A stretch of 64,000 nt of DNA from Nitrosomonas cryotolerans ATCC 49181 (GCF_900143275.1 NZ_FSRO01000001.1:806001-870000), one strand, 5' to 3'. Counted from the first letter of the stretch, positions 45,658-55,766 are shown. A program made the numbers and translations. Notes: generated from the sequence alone by a model not told the origin.

Positions 45658-45812
45658 GAGACCTTTGCAAAAGTCTCAGAAAGTTTCCTTTGCGGGTGCG
45701 ACGCACGACATCAAAATCTGAGAAGCTCGCAATGCACACTCATCTCGTTGATTAAAAATAATATTTTACCACAAAGAGCAGTCAAATGTGCCGCCTGCCG
45801 TGCAAAGGTCTC
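45658..45812. mobile_element. 155-bp element with GAGACC ends (MITE-related)
   Basis: Its left end GAGACCTTTGCAAAAGTCTC is a near-palindrome made of two abutting MITE termini. The right end TGCAAAGGTCTC lies at 45801-45812. The interior lacks the CAATAGT motifs of the 89-bp family, so this is a distinct or rearranged derivative. Confidence 0.65.
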
Positions 45813-46032
45813 ATGGTTCGATTCATCGATCTGAACGGTGGCGTCGAAGGTAAAGAAGGATTCGTAGTACTGGCTTGTCAACAGGACGCGTTGAGCAAAG
45901 GCGTGAGAGGCATGTTTGGCGGATACGCTCCACTGATTTCATCGCGCTAACCGATGGTGCGAATATTCGGCTTGGTAAATTTGATTTGGTTGCAAAGAAT
46001 AGCGCTTGATATTTTGCGATAACTTTTCCATT
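45813..46032. other. 220-bp gap, no gene recognised
   Basis: Probably the residual flank of a mobile element. Nothing on either strand can be assigned. Confidence 0.35.
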
Positions 46033-47298
46033 TTAGTTGAAAAGTAATAGTGCCAACCCTATGCCAATGCCTGTCGCAATCATACCGAAAGTGCATTGTC
46101 TGGCCAGTAACGGATTACCCATGAAAAATATCAATCCCAACTTAAAACCCATATTGGATAATATGCCTATAGAAATGGCGGTGACTGTTTCAGTGGCTTC
46201 TAGTTTGTCCAATCCGAACAGGCGCAGGCTTGTCAGCGTAATGGCGTCTACGTCAGTCATTCCGGAAATCAACGCGACCATATAGAGTCCACTACTACCC
46301 GCGATATCTGACAGCCAGGCGGCAAAAGACAGTACAACGGCGTAGAGTAGACCAAAACTTGTTGCAGTATGAATCTCGGTTGGGTTATTGATTTCTGGTA
46401 TGGGTATTGTATTTTGTTGATTTAATTTATACCACCAGTAAACGGTTATCCCCAATCCGAAGATCAGGCCACAGCCGAGCACCGGTAATAGCACGGGCAA
46501 TATGGCCGGAGAGACAACTGCGCTGACCAGCGCCAGCCGGATAAGTACCATGAGATTGGCAATGAGGATAACGACAACGGCAAGCTGAACAAAGTCCTGT
46601 TTATATTTGCTGCGACGTGAATACACCAGGGTTGTGGCCGTGCTGGAGACGAGTCCGCCGAATAGGCCCAATAGTACGGCCCCATAACGTTGGCCGAAGA
46701 GCCTTAATGCAATGTAGCCAGCCAGACTGACGCCAGAGATCAGTACAACCATGAGCCAGATATGATAAGGATTAATGGCCTGGTAAGGGCCATAGCTTTT
46801 GTCGGGTAATATGGGCAGGATAATAAAAGTAAGGACGGAGAACTGGAGAATGGAAACCACATCCCGCCGCTCAATGTTTTGGCTAATTCCGTGCAGCTCG
46901 GTTTTAAAATACAACAGGGTGGCCGTGATAATCGCCAGCATAATGGCCAGCGTGGTATCGCCATACCAGATTGTTGCACCTAATCCATAACACATGATAA
47001 TGGCTGCTACGGTTGTCGTACCTGGATCATTGATTTCATCTTTTGCATGAAAGTAAGCGGCGATGGTCATCAAGCCCACAATGAGTAAACCTCCCAGCAA
47101 TAACGATGGGGCATCGGTTTTCTCGGATAACATGGCGGCCAGTGTGCCGAATAATGCAACCAGGGAAAAGGTACGCAGGCCGGCTTTAGCGGCTGGATTA
47201 CGTTCGCGCACCAGGCCAATTAGAAGACCAATTGCGAGGCTGGTAGCGAATTGAGGTAATGACTCCAGGCCTCCACCCTGCAAGAAGTCAATGTTCAC
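46033..47298 (-). CDS. MgtC/SapB-DUF4010 membrane protein
   Basis: A 421-residue protein with about 11-12 transmembrane segments. The N-terminal 130 residues carry the MgtC/SapB-like signature LAIGLLIGLVRERNPAAKAG and FSLVALFGTLAAML. The remainder is DUF4010: LPDKSYGPYQAINPYHIW, LLGLFGGLVSSTATTLVYSR near residue 215, and SGMTDVDAITLTS near residue 345. Its transport or regulatory function is unknown. The start codon overlaps the recJ stop by four bases, so it is co-transcribed with recJ. A stray copy of an internal piece lies at 41027-41122. Confidence 0.85.
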   Translation of the reverse strand: MNIDFLQGGGLESLPQFATSLAIGLLIGLVRERNPAAKAGLRTFSLVALFGTLAAMLSEKTDAPSLLLGGLLIVGLMTIAAYFHAKDEINDPGTTTVAAIIMCYGLGATIWYGDTTLAIMLAIITATLLYFKTELHGISQNIERRDVVSILQFSVLTFIILPILPDKSYGPYQAINPYHIWLMVVLISGVSLAGYIALRLFGQRYGAVLLGLFGGLVSSTATTLVYSRRSKYKQDFVQLAVVVILIANLMVLIRLALVSAVVSPAILPVLLPVLGCGLIFGLGITVYWWYKLNQQNTIPIPEINNPTEIHTATSFGLLYAVVLSFAAWLSDIAGSSGLYMVALISGMTDVDAITLTSLRLFGLDKLEATETVTAISIGILSNMGFKLGLIFFMGNPLLARQCTFGMIATGIGIGLALLLFN

Positions 47299-49103
47299 TG
47301 TGTTGTTGGCCAGCGCTCAGATTGAGACCAGTGATCGATTTGAATCTGTAGGGTGGTGTTACCCCTGAACTGGTTTATTTGTAATCGATAGACTGCGTCA
47401 ATGATTTCTGGCAGCGGATCGCTGTGGGCAAATAAAATAGCGTCATAGAGATCACTGGATTGCACAGAGGTCTGAAATTGTTCTTCTTCGAGGCTGCATT
47501 TTCTAAGTTTTAATTTCAGGTGTTTTTCACCGACGATGCGTTGTTCTTCCACATAAAAAGATGCATTGAATGTTGGCGGGGGGAAACCTTGCCCCCATAC
47601 TTGTTGTGTCAGAGTATGCGCCAGTTCCAAGCAGATTTCGGTCTCATCGAGTTGGCCGTCGGTTTCGATAACGCGTGTCAGGTCGGCCGGCGTGAGTAAC
47701 GCCTGTGCGGCTTGTTCGAAAGCCTCGCGGAATTGTTCAAAATTATCGCTATTGATGGTCAAGCCAGCTGCTGCTGCATGCCCGCCAAACTTGAGTATCA
47801 ACTCGGGATGGCGTTTGGAAACCAGATCTAATGCATCACGTAAATGGAATCCGCCAATCGAACGCCCTGAGCCTTTGAGCTCACCCCCATTGCCGGGTGC
47901 GAAAGTGATGACTGGACGATGAAACTGATCTTTGATGCGGGATGCCAGTATTCCGATGACGCCCTGATGCCATTCCGGATCAAACAGACAGAGACTGTAC
48001 GATGTGTCTATGTTCGCATGCTGTTTTTCGATAATGGCTGCAAGCATCTGCAGTGCGCTTTCCTGCATGTCAGATTCAATTTCACGGCGCTGGCTATTGA
48101 GTTCATCGAGTTGTTGTGCCAGATGCGTGGCGTGTGTTTCATCATCGGTAATGAGGCATTCGATACCCAGGGACATATCGTCTAGCCGCCCGGCGGCGTT
48201 CAGTCTGGGACCCAGCACAAAACCCAGTTCGTAGGCAGATGTTTGATGATAATCCCGTCGTGTTATTTTTAACAGGGCGTTAATGCCCGCACAGGCGCGG
48301 CCTTTTCGAATACGTTGCAAACCTTGCTGTACCAGGATGCGATTATTATCATCGAGTTTGACCACATCGGCGACCGTTCCCAGGGCGACCAAATCCAATA
48401 AACTGGCCAGGTTAGGTTCTTTTATGGCTCCGGATTGATGGCTTGTATTGTGTGTTGAGGTCGTCATGAATACGCCGCGCTTGCGTAGCTCTGCGCGTAG
48501 TGCCAGCATTAAATAGAAAATGACGCCGACACCGGCTATATTTTTACTGGGAAAATGACAGCCCGGTTGATTAGGATTCATAATCGCGGCTGCGTCCGGT
48601 AATTCGTCTCCTGGCAGGTGATGGTCGGTAACAAATACCTGCATGCCTAACTGATTGGCTGTGCGCACGCCCGCTATGCTGGCGATGCCATTATCAACGG
48701 TGATGAGAATATCGGGTTGTTTGGTCGTATGAGCCAGCTGCACAATCTCAGGTGTTAATCCATAGCCATATTCAAAACGATTTGGAACCAGATAGTCAAC
48801 GGTGGCACCCAGTTTTCGTAACACACGCATTCCGACAGTACAAGCCGTTGCGCCGTCAGAGTCGTAGTCGGCTATAATTAATAGCCGTTTTTTTGCGAGA
48901 ATGGCATCAGCGAGTGATGCGGCCATTGGAATAATATTCTTAAATTGATCAAATGGAAGCAAGCACGATAGCTCTGTTTCAAGTTGGTGCGTTTCTTCAA
49001 TTCCCCGCGCTGCGTAGATGCGGGCTAATACAGGCGGCAGTCCGGATTGGCTAAGTATATTAAAAGCTTGTGAAGAATAATTGCGGACAGTAATTTTAGC
49101 CAT
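47295..49103 (-). CDS. recJ: single-stranded-DNA-specific exonuclease RecJ
   Basis: A 602-residue DHH-family nuclease degrading single-stranded DNA 5' to 3' in recombination and mismatch repair. Motifs: ADYDSDGATACTVG near residue 77, TVDNGIA, TDHHLPGDELPDA near residue 158, and HGGHAAAAG-type KFGGHAAAAGLT near residue 410 (DHHA1). The C-terminal OB-like domain continues to residue 590. Full length for RecJ. It heads a transcript that continues into the DUF4010 gene. Confidence 0.95.
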   Translation of the reverse strand: MAKITVRNYSSQAFNILSQSGLPPVLARIYAARGIEETHQLETELSCLLPFDQFKNIIPMAASLADAILAKKRLLIIADYDSDGATACTVGMRVLRKLGATVDYLVPNRFEYGYGLTPEIVQLAHTTKQPDILITVDNGIASIAGVRTANQLGMQVFVTDHHLPGDELPDAAAIMNPNQPGCHFPSKNIAGVGVIFYLMLALRAELRKRGVFMTTSTHNTSHQSGAIKEPNLASLLDLVALGTVADVVKLDDNNRILVQQGLQRIRKGRACAGINALLKITRRDYHQTSAYELGFVLGPRLNAAGRLDDMSLGIECLITDDETHATHLAQQLDELNSQRREIESDMQESALQMLAAIIEKQHANIDTSYSLCLFDPEWHQGVIGILASRIKDQFHRPVITFAPGNGGELKGSGRSIGGFHLRDALDLVSKRHPELILKFGGHAAAAGLTINSDNFEQFREAFEQAAQALLTPADLTRVIETDGQLDETEICLELAHTLTQQVWGQGFPPPTFNASFYVEEQRIVGEKHLKLKLRKCSLEEEQFQTSVQSSDLYDAILFAHSDPLPEIIDAVYRLQINQFRGNTTLQIQIDHWSQSERWPTTQ

Positions 49104-49179
49104 GTATCAGGATAAATATTATCTTAAGTCTTGGATGGCTTATCCATTGAATTAGCATCGTTTCAGGTAGTGAGCAGTC

Positions 49180-50031
49180 TTATGAGTTTGCAACAATTTT
49201 TTCAACTTTCAGTATATGTAATCTACGACTATCAGCGCGTAATACGGTAAATTTAAAGTGACCGATAACAACAGATTCGCCGCGATCTGGTAAGCGGCCA
49301 AATTCCTTCAGTACCAACCCGCCAATGGTATCGCAGTCTCCATTACTAAAGTTTGCATTCAGTACATCATTGAAATTGTCTATTTCGGTAATGGCTTTGA
49401 CGCGATAGTGATTATCTGATTCCAGCACGATATTATCTTCTTCCTCATCAAAATCATATTCATCCTCAATGTCACCAACAATCTGCTCAAGTACATCTTC
49501 AATGGTGACGAGGCCGGCTACGCCGCCATATTCATCAACGACAATAGCGATATGGTTGCGGTTACTGCGGAAATCCTTGAGCAGGATATTAAGCCGCTTG
49601 GATTCCGGAATAAATACGGCGGGACGTAACATATCGCGGATATCAAATTCCTCTTCTCCCGCATAATAACGGAGTAAATCTTTTGCCAGCAAGATGCCAA
49701 TGATGTGGTCTTTACTGCCCTCGATCACGGGAAAACGTGAATGTGCTGTCTCGATCACAAACGGAATAAACTTGTCGGGCGTTTCGCTGATATCAATGAC
49801 GCCCATTTGCGCGCGCGGTATCATGATGTCACGTGCCTGCATTTCAGAAACCTGCATGACTCCTTCGATCATGCTGAGCGCATCAGAATCAAGCAGATTA
49901 CGCTCAAAGGCGGAATGTAATAATGTAATTAATTGTTCGCGATCTTCTGGCTTGCGCAAGAGCAGTGTACTAAGACGCTCCAGCCATCCAGATTTAGGTG
50001 CGGGGTCATCCATATGGTATAAATACATCAA
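49180..50031 (-). CDS. corC: CorC-type CBS/transporter-associated protein
   Basis: A 283-residue soluble member of the HlyC/CorC family with the N-terminal membrane domain absent. Two CBS domains (MQARDIMIPRAQMGVIDI near residue 73, and IAIVVDEYGGVAGLVTIEDV near residue 155) are followed by a CorC_HlyC domain from about residue 210. In E. coli the YbeX-type protein occurs with ybeY and phoH, as here. Linked to Mg2+/Co2+ handling and ribosome maturation. Last gene of the miaB-phoH-ybeY-corC cluster, 65 bases after ybeY. A start at the second Met is possible. Confidence 0.92.
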   Translation of the reverse strand: MMYLYHMDDPAPKSGWLERLSTLLLRKPEDREQLITLLHSAFERNLLDSDALSMIEGVMQVSEMQARDIMIPRAQMGVIDISETPDKFIPFVIETAHSRFPVIEGSKDHIIGILLAKDLLRYYAGEEEFDIRDMLRPAVFIPESKRLNILLKDFRSNRNHIAIVVDEYGGVAGLVTIEDVLEQIVGDIEDEYDFDEEEDNIVLESDNHYRVKAITEIDNFNDVLNANFSNGDCDTIGGLVLKEFGRLPDRGESVVIGHFKFTVLRADSRRLHILKVEKIVANS

Positions 50032-50095
50032 ATTGTCTGTTAGAAAAAATAAAAAAAACTTTTTACTAAAAGCGACGGGGTTAATCTACTCAAAT

Positions 50096-50536
50096 CTACT
50101 GCTCCTTATAAGGATTATCATAGCCAAGTTTGGTAATAATCTCAGTCTCAAGTTGTTCCATGATTGCTGCCTCGGTGTCGTTCTGATGGTCATAGCCTTG
50201 CAGGTGTAGCACGCCATGTACTGTGAGATGCGCATAATGTGCCGTTAAATTTTTGTGCTGTTGTTGCGCTTCCTGTTCAATGATTGCTGTGCATAGAACG
50301 ATATCACCGGAGAGCGGTTGTGTGTCGTCATAGACAAAAGTCAAAACATTGGTCGCGCTATTTTTGCCCCGGAAATGATAGTTGAGATCGCACCCCTCAC
50401 TTTCATCTACGATGCGTAGTGTAATTTCGGCCGCTTGCATCAGTGCCGCTTTGATCCATCTGCGGAATTGTTGCCGGGTTGGAATGTCTGCAATATTTGT
50501 GGCATATTGCACCGTTAGTTTGAGTTTTTTCTCCAT
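50096..50536 (-). CDS. ybeY: endoribonuclease YbeY
   Basis: A 146-residue zinc RNase in 16S rRNA 3' maturation and ribosome quality control. The zinc motif is HGVLHLQGYDH (HxxxHxxxxxH) near residue 113. The N-terminal part LRIVDESEG and NVLTFVYDD are typical. Located after phoH with a short gap, the conserved phoH-ybeY order. Confidence 0.95.
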   Translation of the reverse strand: MEKKLKLTVQYATNIADIPTRQQFRRWIKAALMQAAEITLRIVDESEGCDLNYHFRGKNSATNVLTFVYDDTQPLSGDIVLCTAIIEQEAQQQHKNLTAHYAHLTVHGVLHLQGYDHQNDTEAAIMEQLETEIITKLGYDNPYKEQ

Positions 50537-50548
50537 AACCGTGTTTCA

Positions 50549-51538
50549 TCAATCGTCCCGTTTCTGTTCATCATAGCTTTCATAGGCATTGACAATACGT
50601 TGTACCAGTGGATGTCTCACGACATCTTCAGATTTAAAATGAGTAAAGGCGATACCACGTACCTGATTGAGTACTTGCTTGGCTTCAACCAGACCACTTT
50701 TCTGATGCTTGGGTAGGTCGGTTTGTGTTATATCCCCTGTAATTACCGCCTTGGAGCCAAAGCCAATCCGCGTTAAAAACATCTTCATTTGTTCCGGCGT
50801 GGTATTTTGTGCTTCATCCAGGATAATAAATGACTGGTTCAGTGTGCGCCCACGCATAAAGGCCAGCGGGGCAATCTCAATCGTATTGCGATCAAATTGT
50901 TTGCTGGTTTTATCAAAGCCCATTAGATCGTACAGCGCATCATAGAGGGGGCGTAAATAGGGATCCACCTTTTGTGTCATATCACCTGGTAGAAATCCCA
51001 GGCGTTCTCCCGCTTCGACTGCTGGACGTACCAATATAAGGCGCGCCACCATATCGCGTTCCAAGGCATCTACTGCGCTGGCTACAGCAAGATAAGTCTT
51101 GCCGGTTCCGGCGGGACCAATGGCGAAAGTAATATCGTGTTCCTGGATTTGTTGTAGATATTGAGCTTGACGTGGCGTCCGACCATATAGATTACTGCGC
51201 CGGGTCATTAAGGCGGGCGCTGCTTTTGATGTCGCCAACGCGTCAGTATTAGTTGGGTCTGGTAAGTGATGCGGATTGATGGCCTGGATCAAACCCAATT
51301 GCACTTGTTCAATAGACAGATAGTGTTGTGATTGATTATAGAAATTACGCAAGACTTGTGCGGCCAGTTTAATTTGATCTGCCTGGCCAGATAAACTGAA
51401 ATGCTCGCCTCGCCGCGCAATAGTGACATCTAGTGCGGTTTCAATTTGTTTGAGATTTTCGTCTAATGCACCGCATAGATTTGCAAGGCGCAGATTGTCA
51501 GCTGGCGTAAAAGAAATCTCGATGGGTTTTGATTTCAA
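50549..51538 (-). CDS. PhoH-like ATPase
   Basis: A 329-residue PhoH-family protein. Walker A is GPAGTGKTYLA near residue 140, and Walker B is FIILDEAQNTTPEQM near residue 238. The flanking RPAVEAGERLGFLPGD is diagnostic. The N-terminal ~100 residues form a KH-like domain (YbeZ type). Works with YbeY in RNA processing. Lies directly between miaB and ybeY. Confidence 0.94.
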   Translation of the reverse strand: MKSKPIEISFTPADNLRLANLCGALDENLKQIETALDVTIARRGEHFSLSGQADQIKLAAQVLRNFYNQSQHYLSIEQVQLGLIQAINPHHLPDPTNTDALATSKAAPALMTRRSNLYGRTPRQAQYLQQIQEHDITFAIGPAGTGKTYLAVASAVDALERDMVARLILVRPAVEAGERLGFLPGDMTQKVDPYLRPLYDALYDLMGFDKTSKQFDRNTIEIAPLAFMRGRTLNQSFIILDEAQNTTPEQMKMFLTRIGFGSKAVITGDITQTDLPKHQKSGLVEAKQVLNQVRGIAFTHFKSEDVVRHPLVQRIVNAYESYDEQKRDD

Positions 51539-51613
51539 GTATGTAGTGGAACTGTTACGATAGTTTGATTTTCGCAGTGGTAGGATTACTTTGCAAGTGA
51601 TCCCGCTCTGTTT

Positions 51614-52942
51614 TTAGTCGGAGACTATTTCGCCGCGTAATGAATGCGACCGCGCGTCAGTGATTTTAATGTTTACAAAACAACCAATTAGTTCTGGATC
51701 AACCGCAAGGTTTACCATGCGATTATTGTCAGTACGCCCACGAAATTCGGCTGCATTTCTTTTGGATACGCCCTCCATTAGAACGCGCTGTGTGGTACCT
51801 ACCATTTGTCGGCTGATTCTCTGTGCCTGCTGATTAATTTTTGCTTGTAGGTGCTGCAGCCTTTCCAGTTTGACCGCGTAAGGCGTGTTATCCGGTAAAT
51901 CAGCAGCGGGTGTTCCCGGGCGGGCGCTATAGATAAAGCTGAAGGATTCATCAAAATTCATTTCTTCAACCAGTTGCATAGTGGCTTCAAAATCGGCGTC
52001 TGTTTCACCGGGAAAGCCAATAATAAAATCGGACGTCAGTGAGATATTCGAGCGGATTGCGCGCACTCTGTGAATAATGGATTTGTATTCAGAAACCGTG
52101 TAGCCACGCTTCATTGCTGCCAGGATACTATCAGAACCAGACTGTACGGGTAAGTGTAAGTGACTGACTAATTTGGGTAGCTTTGAATAGGCGGCAATCA
52201 AGCGGGTAGTGAATTCTTTGGGATGAGAGGTGGTATAACGGATACGCTCAATGCCGGGTATCTCATGAACGCATTCAAGCAATAATGAAAAATCTGCAAT
52301 AGCACCATCGTCCATGACGCCAAGATAAGCATTGACGTTTTGGCCCAGCAAGGTTATTTCCTTAATGCCTTGATCTGTTAATACTGCAATTTCTGTCAGA
52401 ATATCGTCTAGCGGGCGTGAGACTTCTTCGCCCCGTGTATAAGGAACAACGCAAAAACTACAATATTTGCTGCAGCCTTCCATAATGGATACGAAAGCGG
52501 TGACACCCTCTGTTCGTGCGAGCGGAAGATGATCAAATTTTTCAATTTCAGGAAAAGAAATGTCCACCTGAGCTCGGCCTGTCGCTTTGCGTGCGGCGAT
52601 TAATTGCGGCAATCGATGGAGTGTCTGAGGCCCGAATACCATATCGACAAATGGTGCACGACTAACGATGGTTTTGCCTTCCTGGCTAGCAACACAGCCA
52701 CCAACGCCAATCAGTAAATGAGGATTGGATGCTTTCAGGTGCCGGACGCGCCCGAGATCATGAAATACCTTTTCCTGAGCTTTTTCTCGTACTGAGCAGG
52801 TATTAAATAAAATGATGTCAGCTTCAGCAGGATCGTTGGTTTGTTCCATGCCATGAGCAACACGAAGCACATCGGCCATCTTGTTCGAGTCATACTCGTT
52901 CATCTGGCAGCCAAAGGTTTTGATATAAAGCTTATTACTCAC
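51614..52942 (-). CDS. miaB: tRNA-2-methylthio-N6-dimethylallyladenosine synthase
   Basis: A 442-residue radical SAM methylthiotransferase modifying A37 of tRNAs reading U-starting codons. N-terminal cluster: Cys in [11 protein letters not shown] (residue 10), NTCSVRE (near residue 48) and GVGGCVA (near residue 82). The radical SAM triad is CSKYCSFC near residue 156. A C-terminal TRAM domain is present ([12 protein letters not shown]). First gene of the miaB-phoH-ybeY-corC cluster. Confidence 0.96.
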   Translation of the reverse strand: MSNKLYIKTFGCQMNEYDSNKMADVLRVAHGMEQTNDPAEADIILFNTCSVREKAQEKVFHDLGRVRHLKASNPHLLIGVGGCVASQEGKTIVSRAPFVDMVFGPQTLHRLPQLIAARKATGRAQVDISFPEIEKFDHLPLARTEGVTAFVSIMEGCSKYCSFCVVPYTRGEEVSRPLDDILTEIAVLTDQGIKEITLLGQNVNAYLGVMDDGAIADFSLLLECVHEIPGIERIRYTTSHPKEFTTRLIAAYSKLPKLVSHLHLPVQSGSDSILAAMKRGYTVSEYKSIIHRVRAIRSNISLTSDFIIGFPGETDADFEATMQLVEEMNFDESFSFIYSARPGTPAADLPDNTPYAVKLERLQHLQAKINQQAQRISRQMVGTTQRVLMEGVSKRNAAEFRGRTDNNRMVNLAVDPELIGCFVNIKITDARSHSLRGEIVSD

Positions 52943-53002
52943 AAATAGGGTGTTGGAGTTGCAAATAGGTTATATGATAATTCAATCTGTTGTCTAGGTT
53001 GG

Positions 53003-53362
53003 TTATTTTTCTTCTTTTTTCGCCTGGCTAGTTTCATCAGCAGTCAGGAACCAGATACGATGGACATGCCCCATTATGTCTAGCTGGTAGCGAATAAAAC
53101 CGGTTTCGTTCAGTGTTGCGGGCAAAATGATTAAATTATTTTTATCTCGAATCTGACTGCCCACACTTAAATACATGGACTGATCATTGATTCTGACTTC
53201 AGGAAATGCATATGTCGTCAGTCTACCTAGCTTGCTGTCTGTCGGGAAATTTCGTTGCAATTGAGCATAAACATTAGCGGTCAGATTGATCAGCGTGATG
53301 ATGAGTATAAACCATATCACCCACAATCCTTTCATATGTTTAGTCAGTTTTACTATAGACAA
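53003..53362 (-). CDS. small membrane-anchored protein of unknown function
   Basis: A 119-residue protein with one N-terminal hydrophobic segment (LWVIWFILIITLINLTANVYA, positions about 13-33), followed by a polar beta-rich region (RINDQSMYLSVGSQIRDKNN, LDIMGHVHRIWFLT) and a Lys/Glu tail. The likely topology is a periplasmic domain. Start may be Met1 or the internal MKG. Lies between miaB and a tRNA on the same strand. I do not recognise the family. Confidence 0.65.
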   Translation of the reverse strand: MSIVKLTKHMKGLWVIWFILIITLINLTANVYAQLQRNFPTDSKLGRLTTYAFPEVRINDQSMYLSVGSQIRDKNNLIILPATLNETGFIRYQLDIMGHVHRIWFLTADETSQAKKEEK

Positions 53363-53371
53363 TAAAAAATA

Positions 53372-53447
53372 TGGTGGCGAATCAGGGATTTGAACCCCGG
53401 ACCAACGGATTATGATTCCGCTGCTCTAACCACTGAGCTAATTCGCC
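53372..53447 (-). tRNA. tRNA with CAT anticodon (Met, or Ile2 if lysidine-modified)
   Basis: A 76-nucleotide cloverleaf with encoded CCA. The acceptor arm is GGCGAAT/ATTCGCC, the D arm contains GCTCAGTGGTTAGAGC, the anticodon stem GCGGA/TCCGT encloses loop ATCATAA (anticodon CAT), and the T loop is TTCAAAT. The absence of the initiator C1-A72 mismatch and G-C run excludes initiator Met. The D-arm GTGGTTAGAGC matches the isoleucine-CAU type in E. coli, so elongator Met and Ile2 both remain open. Confidence 0.93.
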
Positions 53448-53740
53448 ACACGCTTTAATGCGAGACTGAGTATTTTGCCTTTGAGGATGAGGCTTGTCAA
53501 GATCGATAATGTGACTTGACAAGGATTTATGTGAATCCATATATAAAGTGTGACAGGCAGTATTTTGTAGTATAAAAAAGATATTCCGATGGTAGGATGG
53601 TAGTCATGATCGATGGATGAATCAACATCCGATAGTAGATTATCACACGCGGATAAATCGATGCGATGCGAGACCATATAAAGAAAGTGGCGGCACATTA
53701 TTATTAGTTATCAAGTGTAAAGGACCTGTATAATCTATTT
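53448..53740. other. 293-bp intergenic stretch
   Basis: A minus-strand 86-codon frame is present but is AT-biased and unsupported. The region holds the promoters of the tRNA and of ubiH. Confidence 0.35.
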
Positions 53741-54910
53741 ATGAAATTTGACCTTGTAATTATCGGCGGTGGATTAGTAGGCGCAAGCTTGGTAGTCGCG
53801 CTTAAAGGTAGTGGTTTGAAAATAGCGCTGATAGAGTCGCGCGTGCCTGCCTCGCTTCCGGCTGATGCAAGCTGGGATAGTCGGCTTTATGCAATTAGTC
53901 CGGGTAGTGCGACATTTCTACAGAATCTGGGTGTGTGGCAGGGGTTAGAAGCCGATCGGATAACGCCGGTTTATGATATGACAGTATTCGGTGATGATGA
54001 TACGACTCATCTGGATTTCAGCGCTTATGATATTGGTTTATCCGAGTTAGCCTTTATTATTGAGAATCGTCAGCTACAAACGGCGGTTTGGCATGTACTT
54101 AAATCCCAAGAACAAGATCTTGAAATTTTTAACCCGGTGCAATGCACTGAATTAGTCTGGCATGAGTCTCATGTTGATGTGCAGTTAACAGATGGCAGTC
54201 TGCTTCAAACTGCGTTGGTGATTGGTGCGGATGGGGTCAATTCCTGGGTGCGACAGCAGGCTGGCATCGAAGTTTCGCAGCATGCCTATCATCAAATTGG
54301 CCTGGTAGCTAATTTTAGTACAGAACAATCCCATCGTAACATTGCTCATCAGTGGTTTAAGCGAGATAGTGTGCTGGCATTATTACCTTTGCCGGATAAG
54401 CGGGTATCCATGGTGTGGTCTGTTAGCGAAGAACAAGCCGCTATTTTACTTGATTTGCCAGCGACCGAGCTATGCCAACTGGTAGCTGATGCTTCCTGTC
54501 AGACATTAGGTAATCTTCAGCTTATAACCAGCCCCGTGGGCTTTCCGTTGAATTTTGTGAGTGCAAAGAGGCTGGTTCGACCCCGCTTGGCACTGATTGG
54601 TGATGCTGCGCATGGTATTCATCCGCTTGCTGGTCAAGGGGTGAACCTGGGTCTGCGCGATACACGAGAGCTAGCGGCAATATTAAATGCACGCGGCCCG
54701 CAAACAGATTGTGGTGACTTCATGCTGCTGCGCCAGTACGAACGGGCACGTAAGGAAGATATTCTGGCTATGGAATTAATGACTGATGGTCTGCAAAAAT
54801 TATTTAACAATACTAATCCAACACTTGCCCGCTTACGAAATTTGGGGCTGGAAATAACTAACCGTCTGCCGTTATTAAAGAATCGCTTGATGCAACATGC
54901 CTTGAGTTAA
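53741..54910 (+). CDS. ubiH: UbiH/UbiF-family FAD-dependent hydroxylase
   Basis: A 389-residue flavoprotein monooxygenase of the UbiH/UbiF/VisC group, acting in ubiquinone ring hydroxylation. FAD-binding motifs: IIGGGLVGASLVVAL at residue 6, SWDSRLYAISPGS, and ALIGDAAHGIHPLAGQGVNL near residue 280. The choice between UbiH, UbiF and UbiI cannot be made from sequence alone. ATG 53741 directly follows a plausible promoter-like AT region. Confidence 0.88.
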   Translation: MKFDLVIIGGGLVGASLVVALKGSGLKIALIESRVPASLPADASWDSRLYAISPGSATFLQNLGVWQGLEADRITPVYDMTVFGDDDTTHLDFSAYDIGLSELAFIIENRQLQTAVWHVLKSQEQDLEIFNPVQCTELVWHESHVDVQLTDGSLLQTALVIGADGVNSWVRQQAGIEVSQHAYHQIGLVANFSTEQSHRNIAHQWFKRDSVLALLPLPDKRVSMVWSVSEEQAAILLDLPATELCQLVADASCQTLGNLQLITSPVGFPLNFVSAKRLVRPRLALIGDAAHGIHPLAGQGVNLGLRDTRELAAILNARGPQTDCGDFMLLRQYERARKEDILAMELMTDGLQKLFNNTNPTLARLRNLGLEITNRLPLLKNRLMQHALS

Positions 54911-54954
54911 ATGTTCAACCGGCTTTCATTAATTTTATTGGAGTGATCATCGTC

Positions 54955-55671
54955 ATGCGTTTGAGTTTATTGGTTCTAATCTTGCTGGTATACACGCTTC
55001 CTGGCATGGTACTGGCTGATCAGTCAGAACTCAGGGAGTCAATCGGGTTACATTTCCCGGTTGATAAAATCGAGAGTTTGAAAAAAACGCCTTATCTGGG
55101 ACTATACGAAGTAGTGGTTGATGGCGAGATATTTTATACGGATGCAACAGGGAATTATTTCTTTTTTGGTCATGTGGTTGATGGAAAAACTCGGAAAAGT
55201 CTGACGGGTGAGCGCTTACAGGAAATTAAAGATGCTCGCCGAATTGCTCTTGATTCCCTCCCATTGGAGCTTGCCATCAAAACGATTAAGGGGAATGGTG
55301 AGCGTATATTGGTTGTCTTTACTGATCCAAACTGCCCCTATTGCAAGCAATTGGAAAAGGAATTAACGAAGGTTACCGATGTCACCATTTATACCTTACT
55401 GTATCCAATATTGAATGGTTCTGTTGAAGTAGCTGCGGGAATTTGGTGTGCTACAGATCGAGTCAAGGCATGGGATGATTTTATGCTAAGGAATATTGCG
55501 CCAAAGGGCAAAGACTGCGAAACACCGTTGGCCACTCTTCTTCAAGCAGGTAAGGAAAACAAGGTAAACGGAACACCAACGCTCATTTTTGCTGATGGTT
55601 CGGTGGTAGGTGGAATGATTCCCATTGAGATGATTGTGAAAAAGTTGGATAGCGCAATAAAAAATCATTAA
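54955..55671 (+). CDS. dsbC: DsbC/DsbG-family periplasmic thiol-disulfide isomerase-like protein
   Basis: I choose ATG 54955 (MRLSLLVLIL), since GGAG lies 11 bases ahead of it and overlaps the alternative GTG at 54943. About 238 residues: signal peptide ending near VLADQSE, an N-terminal cystatin-like dimerisation domain, and a thioredoxin domain with CPYC in VVFTDPNCPYCKQLEKEL near residue 120. Late Cys residues (GIWCATD, KDCETP) fit the structural disulfide of DsbC. It repairs misfolded disulfides. Follows ubiH by 44 bases, followed by a MITE. Confidence 0.88.
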   Translation: MRLSLLVLILLVYTLPGMVLADQSELRESIGLHFPVDKIESLKKTPYLGLYEVVVDGEIFYTDATGNYFFFGHVVDGKTRKSLTGERLQEIKDARRIALDSLPLELAIKTIKGNGERILVVFTDPNCPYCKQLEKELTKVTDVTIYTLLYPILNGSVEVAAGIWCATDRVKAWDDFMLRNIAPKGKDCETPLATLLQAGKENKVNGTPTLIFADGSVVGGMIPIEMIVKKLDSAIKNH

Positions 55672-55677
55672 AGGGAA

Positions 55678-55766
55678 GAGACCTTTGCAAAACCCCAGCA
55701 GCTGAAAAATTAACCCTTTATAATCAATAGTAAGAAGCTTTTTATGAGAATTTTTGCAAAAGTCTC
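55678..55766. mobile_element. 89-bp GAGACC MITE
   Basis: Same length and ends as the copy at 32575 (GAGACCTTTGCAAAACCC ... TTTTTGCAAAAGTCTC), with a slightly diverged interior (CAGCAGCTGAAAAATTAACC). It lies seven bases after the DsbC-like stop codon. Confidence 0.9.
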
